A DNA stretch of 64,000 nt from Favolaschia claudopus (taxonomy: Eukaryota; Basidiomycota; Agaricomycetes; Agaricales; Mycenaceae). The translations under genes were made by a program, and so were the position numbers. Under the pieces are notes generated by a model, which was not told the origin of the DNA, made no database searches, and worked only from the letters and a program-made list of their open reading frames with translations. The stretch lies in NCBI GenBank assembly GCA_037176885.1, contig JAWWNJ010000013.1:1-64000 (forward strand). Direction: 5' to 3'. Positions 29,131 to 39,562 of the stretch are shown here, piece by piece (the first letter of the stretch is position 1; each line of letters begins with the position of its first letter).

Positions 29131-30506
29131 TGAAACGCTTGCACGCGGTCTAGTACAGCAAGTACTAGTTAGTTGTGGATTAACCCTGAAGGCCTATCTA
29201 GCTTTCAACCGCTAGCGAACCAACAAACCCAATCCTAACTACTTTCCCCCTTGTAATGGTACTATAACTACGCCGAGTACAGCTCGTTTGATCACTTGTT
29301 TAAGATGATCGAAGGGAGCCTAAGATATAAACCTCTAACTAGTGCTTAAATACGATTGAGTGCCAGATAGAATCAAGTCCTCTCTTGACTAAAAGCCAAA
29401 CGAGTGCTCAAGTCCAATATTTAGCTGATACAACGCAGCTAGGCCGAGTCCAATTCCAATTCCAAGTCCAACAAAAGCTGATACCACACAGCTAACACAA
29501 AGTTCACACAATATCCAAGTCCAATGCCGCTGATACCACACAGACGGCCTTAAAGTCCAAATTCACACTAAGAGTGGGCGCGAGTAGATTGAGAAACTTG
29601 TACAAAACGCTAAACAGAGCTCCTGGTATAGAGTTGATATAGGATGTCAAGCCCTAGATCTCTGCCTTTATTCGGGACTTTAGTCAGTTAAACCGACACG
29701 CCCTAGCTAGGTCAGGAATCCAGTACTGAACACCTTCTACCACTGGCCTTATATACTGTACATTCTAGCTTACTATTTACTGATTACTGTGCGACTGTCC
29801 ATGGTCTATTTAATACATTGTCCAATAGGCATCCAGATAATTTATGATCCTTTCCTTCATCCCTGGTTTCCGATCGTTTCACAACCACGATCAAATACGT
29901 CCATTCTCCAAGAGGTTCCTTAGTTATGGGTTCCTTGCTTAAGCCTTTGCCTGGCTTTGTGCAGAAACAGAAAGCTGAGTATCCAACGGTCATTTAGATA
30001 CCCATACTTCCTATGTTCAGGCCAAGGACGGGATCTTGAACACTATCTGGAGTCCGGCTTGTGTTCCCCGTGATAGGTTTCGTGATCCCTTGATGCGTCT
30101 AAGTGACAATGACTGTTCTGTAAATGCCTCGGAGTGATGCCTTAGCCAGCCGTCCTGATCATGGTGTTTCGGCTGATCAGTTGGTTAGCCAGGCAGCCCG
30201 CTCGCCTAGCTAGAGTATGTAACAGGTGGGACGGCCATTTGTTAAGTCCCTTTGGTGGTATTCAGACAACTCGTGGACCCAAGAGGCTTTATACTCTTAG
30301 CGGAGCCCAAATACCTTTACTTGAGGTACGTCGCTCGGTCTGGTGATTTCCTTACGATACGTCCAGGTATTGCCTTGACTTGGCCGTGTCTTGGTTAGCA
30401 ATCCAGGACTGATCCTAACCCTCTTGAGCCTAATAGGTAGGTACTTAGCTAGCAAAACGCGCAAATTCCTGCACATTCCACTACTAGCCTAATAGCCTGC
30501 TTATCA
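29131..30506 (-). repeat. 5' LTR of the giant element with promoter
   Basis: This 1,376-bp LTR matches 11,471-12,847 with two visible differences. The TATA box (TATATAAG, minus strand) is at 29,748-29,755 and should drive gag-pol transcription leftward. The same internal AAGTCCAA/GCTGATACC repeats occur near 29,411-29,565. Confidence 0.95.
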
Positions 30507-30890
30507 CCGCGCCTGAGAAGACATCGAAAATGAGGGTATATTCGTATCCTCTTTTAATTGAAACATACCTGAATCCGAGGCCTGAGCACGCGCGAGGTGT
30601 CGCGCTTAAAATATTGTCAACAATCGCAAAATTCTTGCGAAATTCGCTAGATATTTCGGGATCAACGATGCGGAGGGTTTCTTCAAGGTCGGATGGAAAA
30701 TCGAGTGATGTTTGGAGAAGTAGTACATGCTGCAGCAGCTGCTCAGTGCCCTCAAGCGCGTAGAGGTTCTGGAACGAATTGCCGCTAACCCAAGTGCTGC
30801 TGCAGACACCCTAGCAGACCCGAGATTATCCGAAGAAATGGAGGTCGACGACGGTGGAATCGACAGCGAAGGCGAATATTATTCAAAGTA
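30507..30890 (-). pseudogene. Host gene remnant cut by the giant retrotransposon
   Basis: On the minus strand, about 30,570-30,795 reads as a clean coding exon of some 70 residues, ending in a proper donor (GTATGT). The matching acceptor (CTCAG at about 30,513-30,517) lies 6 bases before the LTR, so the element sits at the very start of the next exon. The downstream part of the gene is not in the window. The plus strand from 30,727 to about 30,890 also holds a plausible acidic C-terminal frame ending in a stop, so strand assignment is uncertain. I do not recognise either product. Confidence 0.4.
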
Positions 30891-31068
30891 GAATGTATCT
30901 TGTAATGAAATAGGGTGTCTCGAGGTACATTTGAGGAGGAGGGACGCCAGAGATTGAGGTACTGTACTAATCCGATTGGTTGTTCACGTTATGTGTGACG
31001 CCGGCCTGTGAACTGAACAATTTTGAACAGGGTGACGGGTGACGGGGACTTTTTCGGCCCAAAAATGG

Positions 31069-31682
31069 CACTTGCCCACATTCCGCCGCTGATGTGACAT
31101 CCGAAAAAGGAAATTTGATGGCACCCAACTTCTCAGCGAAATTCAGAGCAACTGCATTCCTAGTCCTTCATTTGCGCGAAGGGGACCAACCATTCGCGGC
31201 CCTCCCCTCCCTCGCTGCGCTCGGGGGGTCCCCCAAGCCGGGCCGCTCAGGTTGGCACTCTAAAGCCTCGTTCGCGCGAATCCTTCTGTTCCTCACCCCC
31301 ACACCCCCCCGAACCCTAACCACCTAACCCTAAGCCTTAACCCTAACCAAGTACCTAACCCAGCATTCTTTTGGCCTTCGGCAGTGTTTTTTTGGGGGAT
31401 GCAAACCCTAACCAGTTAACCGATTTTTTGGCCTTCGGCATTAACAAAAAAAAATTGTGATACATTCAAGAATCGAACCCGGAAACTATTTGTGCAGCAT
31501 AAACCCGTGATGACCCTTAAAACCTCCACACCAACTGGTAATTGCTGGTTGGCCTTTTCTTTCGTCCACATTGTGTCTGTCGTAGTCCCCATCAAAATGT
31601 ACTGAGATATCTGATCAGTGAGAACAGCCACCATCAAATTCCCTTTTTCAGGTGTCACATCAGCGGCGGAATGTCGAGAGTG
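31069..31682. mobile_element. hAT-type MITE (614 bp) nested in the TA-MITE
   Basis: The terminal inverted repeats of about 50 bp begin CACT and end AGTG, with the shared block ATTCCGCCGCTGATGTGACA. The insert is flanked by an 8-bp target duplication AAAAATGG (31,061-31,068 and 31,683-31,690), as in hAT transposition. A second copy lies at 50,024-50,646 with its own 8-bp duplication. Inside are degenerate telomere-like CCCTAA repeats (31,305-31,365) and, on the minus strand, a Pol III B-box-like GGTTCGATTC followed by a run of Ts. Confidence 0.9.
31305..31365. repeat. Interstitial telomere-like repeats
   Basis: Several degenerate CCCTAA/CCTAACC units lie inside the hAT-type MITE. The same tract occurs in the second MITE copy (about 50,267-50,320), so it belongs to the element and does not mark a chromosome end or fusion point. 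Confidence 0.8.
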
Positions 31683-31928
31683 AAAAATGGCCACAAAATC
31701 GCAAAAATCTCCGGCCGGCACTTGCCGAAACGTGCCGACCTTCCATATATGGCAATTTTGACGTGATTGCCGTGATGTGAACGACTTGTCCGGTGAACGA
31801 TTTGGGTGACGGGTGACACCCAGTGAACAACCGATCGGATTAGTACAGTAGTCCGATCGTTAGACAAAGAGATTTGCCAGCGGATCCTCGGCTATCAGCT
31901 GACTAAGCGCCCGATTTCCGAACCGTAA

Positions 31929-32646
31929 CACAGGCGGCAAGCCACATGGCTTACACCGAAATATTCCGCAGTGGCTTATGCGCGGATTATAGATGGCTTA
32001 CAGGCGGCTTACCCGTGGCTGACCGCAGGCTTTCATTCCCGCGGCATATGACATCATGACATGAGCCGGCATTCAAACTTCAAAGCTCTTTGCGAGTGCA
32101 TGCACAATTTGCTTCATGTCTTTGTTACTTCAATAAATCCAACTGTGCTCGTCGTGTTGAATATTCAATGCAATGAGATCTATAGCTTAACATCAAGTAG
32201 GAAATCTTCTGAGCAGTGTTCTCTGTGTCTGTTTTTATTGTTTGTTCCCAAATTCGGCAAAGTTAGCAGGATTTCAAGTTTTCCGCTGTCAGATCCTGTA
32301 AATGCTGCCGACTACCTCTCATGAAAGGTCAGTTCAAGTCCAAGGGCTTCTCGAGGTTTTTCTTTATATTCATCTAACTAAACTCTCGCAATATTTATTT
32401 TGCTTGCAAGAAAAGCCACAGACAGGGGACTACTATATTAACCTACGTTGTCTTGCAATATAGGTGTTAAAATCCATGTCGAAAATCTTACAGTCATTAT
32501 TGAGAAACACACACGTGTTATGACGTCATGCGCTAGGCACGCAAATTGATGAAAGCCGGCGGTAAGCCATCCGTAAGCCAGCTGTAATCCGCGCATAAAC
32601 CACTGCGGATTAATTCCGGTGTAAGCCATGAGGCTTGCCGCCTGTG
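31929..32646. mobile_element. Long-TIR non-autonomous DNA element (718 bp)
   Basis: The inverted repeats are about 130 bp long at 31,929-32,060 and 32,520-32,646, starting CACAGGCGGCAAGCC. TAA flanks both sides (31,926-31,928 and 32,647-32,649). A 3-bp TAA duplication points to PIF/Harbinger-type transposition. The roughly 460 bp between the arms shows no gene. Confidence 0.75.
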
Positions 32647-32649
32647 TAA

Positions 32650-34030
32650 GGACCAGCATGACCGTGACATATGTGACATAAGCCACAACTTGCTCTCTTC
32701 TTCCCACCATGCACCCGATGCAGCCTGCAAGTCACTCTGCTGGAAGGAGCCCTCCGATTCGGCACAACTACCTGCAGCTTCGCGCTATTTATATTCTGGA
32801 AAACCAAGCAATGGCAAGCATAAGTAGCATGATGCATAAGTAATTGCAGAGTCAGTAGCATCCTGGCAGTGATTTTGCTTCAAGATCTTGGGATTCTAAT
32901 CGAGTTCAATGGCGGCGGTACATTGGCGGCAGCTTTCAATTGGAGGTGCTCATGAATCATTAAATTCGCCCATACGTAGTACGTACTCCTCCAAGAGGCG
33001 GCTGATCTCTGGATCTGACCCATTATCAACGGCACGTGCATCAAAAGGGGGGCAAAATATTATTATTTGTTTGGAAGATGATGTCGCCATGAATCTGGAC
33101 GAATAAATCGATATGAGGCGTAATATAGCCTCAGGCTGAAGACTAAAGGTATTCCGAGGATTTTTGCAGCTCAATGCTTTCCCAAGGTATCGCACAGACG
33201 GGTTTTTCTGGTCGAGGTCAACTGCCAACCAACTATAAATATTTGGCCCCCCCTCTTAAGCGAGCTTTAGCGACGTCAAACACGTGCCGTTGATAATGGG
33301 TCAGATCCAGAGATCAGCCGCCTCTTGTACTCCTCTGACCTCGGAAAAAGATCTGAAACTGCCGACCGGCGGCGTTGATTAAAATAGGTCATTTGGAGCC
33401 CACCGCCCCGCAACCCGCCCCGATCTGCTCGCGTTCGATGGTCATGGCGGCGGATTCGTCCGTTGTGGCGCGTTTGAGGTGTCTACTCTCCTTTTTATCG
33501 TCTACCGGCTCGTACCAATGAAACGAAGATCTCTGCCAGCGGGTAAGTATCGCGCAGCTATCTGCGTTAAAGATGCCTAACTTCAGATCTCATAGAAGGC
33601 ATTCAACTCGTATGAGTATTAGTGTCCTTGGTGGAGTAATTCGATCTGCGACAACATTGGAAATCGTGGACGACCGTGGTCGGAATCGAAGTTACAATTC
33701 TACTCATGATTAACGCTCGCCCAGATGACGCACCGGTTTGCAAGGTGGTGTGGATAGGTCTTTATTTCCATTCTCCAAGGCTGAGCGAGACCCTCAATCT
33801 AATCCTTCTTTTCAAGGTATCTTTCAAAAACCGCACGCATCTGATTATGACATCGCGCTTTAACAGGCTTGTTCGGGTCAACCTGCCGAGTAACATATGA
33901 GTGAAAATCGATGCAAGGCGGTGAACGATCGGCCTCTCCAATCAACTCCGCATTACTGCACCTCCATCGGGTCTAGCCACAGAGTTATATACATATAAAC
34001 AAGTTCGCAAAGTAAGCACCGTCACTCACC
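32650..34030. other. Intergenic region with 47-bp inverted repeat; P450 promoter
   Basis: No convincing gene. A 47-bp inverted repeat lies at 32,992-33,038 and 33,281-33,327 with 242 bp between the arms, possibly the scar of a small element. The last 50 bases hold a TATA-rich tract (TATATACATATAAAC, about 33,987-34,001) just before the P450 start. Confidence 0.5.
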
Positions 34031-36243
34031 ATGTCTTTTGATCCATCCATGCGCTGGTTTGCTGCTTTTGCTCTAACAGCATTGATTATCTGGCTACGCA
34101 GTAGACGGTGCGGGAAGTCACCCTTACCGCCTGGCCCTAGAAAGCTACCCTTGATTGGAAATCTACTGGACTTGACACCTCAACCTTGGGAAGCCTGTAT
34201 GGAATGGAGTAGAAAATACGGTATGGTTGCTTTCCTTCTTCTTCAAATACTGAGTGCCAAAACCCCTCGCAGGATCCGACATCATTCACCTGGATCTAGC
34301 AGGTACATCGGTAGTCGTTCTGTCCTCCTTCGCAGCTACAGATGCGTTGCTGGAAAAACGTTCCTCCATTTATTGTGACAGGTGAATCTGAGCTCTATCC
34401 CGATCTTCGGCTTATCTCATGTTTTACTGCCCAGACCGTCATCCACGATGGTTGGAAAATTAATGGGTTGGAATTTTCTGTTAGGTGTTTTACTTCTCTA
34501 CTGTTCGGAACGTCGTTCGCTCACAGGATTGATCTCTAGCCTTGATGAATTATGGTATGTTTTGGATATGCCACTGGTCGAGTACGTGAATTTGAATGCT
34601 CGACTACCACAGGAGATGAATGGTGCCTCATATAACTCTAAATTCTGCCGGCTTACTTAAAAGGTGTTTATAGGCGGATCCACCGACGTTTGATCATCCA
34701 GGAATTAAACGTCGTAGCGTCTCGAAAATTCCACGCTGCCGAAGTTAAGGCCGCGCATGGTTTCCTTCGAAAGCTGGTTGAAACCCCAGAAGATTTTCTT
34801 ACTCATCTAAGCGAGTACGGGTGACCACCTTCCTCCCCTTAATCCACCACTCATGTAGAACAGGATGGCGGGAGAAGTCATGATATCGGCGGCCTACGGA
34901 ATCGACGCTCTGGCTGATCAAGGTCGGTATATAGCACTGGGAAAAGCGGCAAACAAGTCCTTCTCAGAAGCTTCAGTACCCGGAAGATTCCTGGTTGTCA
35001 GTGTCTCTGCCCCAAATCTGTTCCCCACAGTAACCTGGCCTAAGTAGGAGTTCATTCCGATACTAAAACATGTGCCCGAATGGTTTCCTGGAGCTCAATT
35101 CCAACGGATAGCCAAAGAAGGAAGAAAGCTATCTGAATCTCTCCGAAATATCCCCTTCGCGGAAACTAAGCGAAAGATGGTTGGCTTATCGGAAGATATT
35201 CAGCCATGACACTGAGCATTACTTTCAGGCGTCTGGAAATATTCGACCCTGTTTCACGTCCGAAGCCTTGCGTGTTCTCGAATCTGGAGACAGCTTTTAC
35301 AACGAAACAACAGTGAAGAATGTGGCAGGAATGATGTATCTAGGCGGTGCCGACACAACTGTGTCAGTGGTCGCGACATTCATCTTGGCGATGTTAGCCA
35401 ATCCCGAAGCGCAGACGAAGGCTCAACAAGAGGTTGACACTATAATCGTTCAGCCTAGGGGTGGTCTTCCGGACTTTGGTGACGAAAAATCCTTGCCATA
35501 TGTGGCAGCTCTTATCAAAGAGGTACTTCGTTGGAGGAATGCTGGCCCGTTTGGTATGTAATCCGGAACCGCTTCTCATCACACTGACATCTCCCATAGG
35601 GTCCCCGCACGTACTGACTGTTGATGATGAGTATAAGGGTTACCACATCCCTGCTGGCTCGATAGTATTCGGGAACGTCTGGTTCGTCCTTTTTCTTTTT
35701 TTTTTGGTAGCAATTGAGCATCTCTAGGGCTATTCTTCATAATGAAGTATGATCTTACGTCGTGTGCTTGCCGCAATTCTACTTAACTCTTTACAGTCAG
35801 AATATCCAGACCCTTATTCTTTCAAACCGGAGCGGTTTTTTATAGACGGCAAGATCAACCCAGATGTAAGAAGTCCAGATTGTGCGTTTGGTTTTGGACG
35901 ACGGTATGTCTTTCTCCTGTTTTCTGCGTTCCTCACAAAATAATCAAACGAAATTTACCAGTATTTGCCCAGGAAGACACATGGCTCTCTCCTCTGTCTG
36001 GATCACGATTGTGTCTCTGCTCGCAACGTTTAACATTACGAAAGAAATCGACGAAGACGGCGATACAATTGAACCATCTTATGAATTTGAAAACGGCGTT
36101 GTTTCGTACGTGCTACCTCTTTAATTGTGAAATTTGCATCATCAAAACAATTTCTCAGTTCCCCAGCCCCATTCAAATGCACGATTACACCACGATCTGA
36201 GGCGGCCACCAGGCTCGTTCATGCTACCGCATTGGAGATCTGA
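34031..36243 (+). CDS. Cytochrome P450 monooxygenase (514 aa)
   Basis: Thirteen exons splice in frame: 34031-34220, 34273-34381, 34435-34484, 34527-34554, 34674-34814, 34864-34996, 35048-35179, 35229-35553, 35600-35681, 35728-35746, 35797-35903, 35962-36105, 36159-36243. Residues 8-22 form the membrane anchor, followed by the hinge PPGPRKLPLIGN. The I-helix oxygen motif GGADTT is at 300-305, the ExxR pair at Glu359/Arg362, and the haem loop FGFGRRICPG has its Cys near 441. Exons of 28 and 19 nt make automatic prediction difficult. It is an ER-bound hydroxylase needing a separate reductase. It resembles the large Agaricomycete P450 group often annotated as O-methylsterigmatocystin oxidoreductase-like; the substrate is unknown. 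Confidence 0.88.
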
Positions 36244-37217
36244 TCCGCGTTATAATAGGTATTAGCATAGTATAACATTTATATGTAATTCATCTGTAAT
36301 CTTCCTAGTTCTGAATCTGCTTACTTAATTGCATTGTTTGACAATGACAATGTTCAAACACCCCCAGTCTGAGTCTGACTTTGCTCGGACATTCACGTAC
36401 ATGCCTCAGGTGAGCGCCATCAAGTCAACATCCAGTTGGCCAATCCTGACATACCCCAATTGTCTGACTCGAACTTTGTAGGATTTTGGAGCTACATTTT
36501 TGCGTGGCGGACGATACCGTTGAAGGATCCGCAGTTCATCGATTTAGCTATTCGCACAGTCACAGTCTCTCCGGATCCTCGCCGATTGCAAGTGGCGGAA
36601 TAAATGTGCGTAGCCGTTCGATGTTTTACGAATGTGCACTCGGTACTAGTAGGTTAGCAAAATCCAGCCTGTCAGATTCAACACACAGTTGGGTCATTGC
36701 TAAAGAGAGGCAATACATCGTCTCCCCGTATCAAACCATTTCGTACCACCCTGAGATTCTATATCGCGTTCGCATTTCTAACTAGGTAATATCTGCGGCG
36801 TCAAATCCAGCATAAGAATAATGAATCTGAACTTACCCATCCTGTATCATGACACTTTTGATCAACGGTCGGGCTGCTCGGTCAGTGCCCGCGCCTCTGA
36901 TCGGCGATGAGGCGGGTCAATCTCAAAAATGCTTCCGTTCTCGCGACGATCATGCTGAAATGCGGTTTCTCCCCCGTTACGGTACAAGGATAAAGGGGCA
37001 GAAAACCAAGAATTTGAAAGAATCGTGTTGGATAATCTGAATCGTAAATGAGGGTTTCTAATCGGTACATCTAAGCGAGTGAGTACAAGTAACAGCGAGG
37101 GAGCGAGGGGAGAAACCATAATGCGTCATGAGGCCAAGAAGAGCGGAAATTATGTACGAGACGGGAGGTATTGTACAATGTTCGTTTTTGAGCTTGGGAT
37201 TGCGGAATGGGAAGAAG
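36244..37217. other. Intergenic region between convergent P450 and MAPKK genes
   Basis: This is the 3' flanks of two genes that end toward each other. Only short open frames occur here and none looks coding. I see no RNA gene. Confidence 0.4.
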
Positions 37218-38966
37218 CTAGAATGTTGCCGCCCATGCCTTCATATCCATTCCGTTCTCGCGCGAATTCGATATCCAGGCGTAGTCCTGTACGCACCCAA
37301 CCATCAGCAATCAGTCCTTCAAACGCAAGAAGAAGGACAGGGGGAAAACTGAATATCCGCGAACCGCAGTCCCGACAAAAGCAGAAAGCAAGAAGGAAAG
37401 GAAAAAGAAAAGAAATAGAAAAACACTCACAAAAAGCTCCCTCGGCGTCCCCCTTCTCTCCACCTCCTTCTCCAAACACGCATTGACAAACTCATCCGCC
37501 TCTCTCCCAAACTTCCCCTGTGGCAGCCTCGGCGACGGCTCGTTCACAATCTGATGCATCAACTCTATAATGCTCATCATCATCCCCCCGCCGTGCAGAC
37601 TGACACCTTTGCTGCGTCGTCGGCGCCGCGCAGCGGAGCTGGGTATTTGAAGGGAATCGCGCGGGTTCGGGGTGGCGTCGCCGCCGTTTCCGCTTGAATG
37701 CGGACTTGAGGGGGTGAAAGGGGATGAGTCTTTGGGGGGAGGAGGAGGAGGCATATCGGAATCGCGGTCGTGCTCGAGGTCCGAGTCGTTGTCATTGTCT
37801 TCCGAGTCGGAGAAGGAGCCGGAGAAGGGGAATTGGCCGACGGAAAGCTCGATGAGGGTGATCCCGAGGGACCAAATGTCGGATTTGACGGAGTAGGTTG
37901 CGCCTTGGATGCGTTCCGGCTGGGGAAGGGAACATAGAGACCGTGTAAGTGTCGAGTAGCATACGAGGATGAGAGAGGCGAGAGAATAAGGGAAGGAAAG
38001 ATAGGACGGGGATGGGGAAGGGGAGGAAAGACGTACGCTCATGTATATGGACGTCCCGACAAAGGTGTTCGCGATGGAGTTGACGAGCTCGCCTGAGACA
38101 CCAAAGTCACAGAGCTTAATGTCGCCGCTGGAGTTGCAGAGAATGTTCGAGGGTTTGATGTCTGCAATTTCACATGGTTATCTAGTTATTCGACGAAATA
38201 AAAAGCATAGAGACACACCGCGATGGATAATTCGATGCACATCGTACAGATACCTCAGCCCTTCCAAAACAGCCACGGCGACCTTCCCGACGACCCGAAT
38301 ATCAATGGCGCCTATGCGCTTGTATATCCCGTCGAAAGACCCCTTGTCCATGAACTCCATGCAGATGCAGATATTCGGTTCAGCGAGGTAGGCGCCATAC
38401 GAGGAGACGATGTACTGCGAGTCGCAGTCGTGCATGATTTGCAGCTCGAGGACGATCTTCTTCCGTTCGGCGGGTTTCGCGTCGATCAAAACAATCTAGA
38501 GAAGCGGAGTAGCCGTGTGTCAGTCTTTCAGCCCGTCATCAGCGGGTCGTGCGCTGGCATACTCTGAAACGCCCAACACCCGACATGAATAGAGACACAC
38601 CTTTTTCGCCATGACCGTGCCAGTTGGTACATGCTGTACTTTCATCACACTGCCCCCGTTTCCCTGCCCCAACTCCTGCAAAATCGTGAAGTCGGTGTCG
38701 TTCTTGAGGTCGAATTCTTTGTACTTTGGTTTGCGGTCCAAAGAGGCGATGGTGTTGGAAAGGGAGGCTTGGATGGATGCTGCGTCTGGTGAGAACGGGT
38801 CTGCTGTTATGCCATTTTCGTGGAGTTGCGGCGCCCGTTTGCGAGGGCCGAGTGGGGCATGTCGGGTGGGGATGGGCTCGGCAGAGTCGGAATCGGCTGT
38901 CCTGGGCCCAAGGGAGGTGGAGGGGAGCTGGAGGTCGCGGAAGTTGCGCTTCTTGCGGATGGACAT
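37218..38966 (-). CDS. MAP kinase kinase, Ste7/Fuz7 type (441 aa)
   Basis: Five exons: 38601-38966, 38219-38495, 38037-38161, 37431-37919, 37218-37286. It is a dual-specificity kinase that activates the pheromone/filamentation MAP kinase. The glycine loop GQGNGGSV and VAIK-type lysine (MAKK) end exon 1. HRD with catalytic Asp215, DFG with Asp233, and the activation segment with Ser243 and Thr247 in the S-x3-T arrangement of MAPKKs are all present. The segment SGELVNSIA is characteristic of the family. Between the SVGQFPFSG motif and the C-lobe there is an insert of about 80 residues, acidic and then proline-rich. The N-terminus has the [11 protein letters not shown] motif expected for MAPK docking. 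The protein ends in a normal C-terminal helix. Confidence 0.92.
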
Positions 38967-39562
38967 GGAGGGGAGAGGACAAGCGCCGGAGGGTCTCTGA
39001 GTGACCGCATCTGGAATCGTTGGTAGGGAGACGAAATAATATTTTCGTTGATTTCTATCTCCGGGATTCCCATGTCGAACGCTTGATGTTCAGGGTCGCT
39101 TCAAGGTCGCTTTCTGAGCCTTGGAGGGCGCTGGAAATTGCTCTATCAAGTGAGACTTGTGTCAAAAGAACAGTTGTCAGTTGGGTCGAAGGAGGCGACA
39201 TTGAGTTTGTGGATGACGTTGACATCAAATCGCGATCACGTGAAACGCACGTGCGCACAGGTAATTTGAATTTGACGAATAAAAATCCAATTACAACTGT
39301 TTTTCCGGACTCAGTGAAATCCACTTTCACATCCAGTGATAACAAAAGGAGATGGATCTCTATGATGAAGTATTCTCCATTCACTCAACCTGTGTTTCTA
39401 TGTGGCCGAGTTGCCCGAAAGAAAGCGACGAGGTTCGATCTCGACAGTTGAGGTTCAATCGGTTCGTGCGTCGGAGAGAGAAACAGATTTTGAGGTCCAT
39501 GATAGCTTTGCTACGAACAAGGTGACAGCTCATTCGTACTCACTGGCAACGACGCCGTCAAA
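38967..39562. other. Region upstream of the MAPKK gene
   Basis: This is the promoter side of the MAPKK and the 3' flank of the CYP505-like gene. No gene or recognisable site. Confidence 0.35.

Larger units (their letters stand above)
11471..30506 (-). mobile_element. Giant Ty3/gypsy-type LTR retrotransposon with antisense cargo
   Basis: The element is 19,036 bp long. In its 5'-3' direction (minus strand) it contains: LTR 30,506-29,131; primer-binding site 29,128-29,111; gag; protease; pol (reverse transcriptase, RNase H, integrase); about 8.5 kb of cargo with five plus-strand genes; polypurine tract 12,859-12,848; LTR 12,847-11,471. The LTRs show two visible differences (one A indel near 12,029, one C/T change near 12,458), so insertion is recent. 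No 5-bp duplication links the outer flanks (AGGGA on the left, CCGCG on the right). The right flank is host coding-like sequence; the left flank is the inverted cargo copy. Most Ty3 elements are 5-12 kb, so this one is unusually long because of the cargo. Confidence 0.92.
30962..31848. mobile_element. TA-flanked MITE interrupted by a hAT-type MITE
   Basis: The terminal inverted repeats of about 26 bp begin CTGTACTAATCCGAT, and TA flanks both ends (30,960-30,961 and 31,849-31,850). Without the nested insert the element is 265 bp, against 264 bp for the uninterrupted copy at 49,198-49,461. TA duplications are typical of Tc1/mariner-type transposition. It has no coding capacity. Confidence 0.88.

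Noticed and set aside
29784..29993. 69-aa frame inside each LTR
   Set aside because: It lies upstream of the LTR TATA box on the element strand and resembles nothing; with nearly identical LTRs, its presence in both is not independent evidence.
31305..31365. Chromosome end or fusion point suggested by CCCTAA repeats
   Set aside because: The tract is degenerate, lies inside a MITE with target duplications, and is repeated in the second MITE copy.
34865..35047. Premature stop in the P450 gene near 35,045
   Set aside because: The stop lies in a 51-nt intron with GT...AG ends; the spliced frame continues without interruption.
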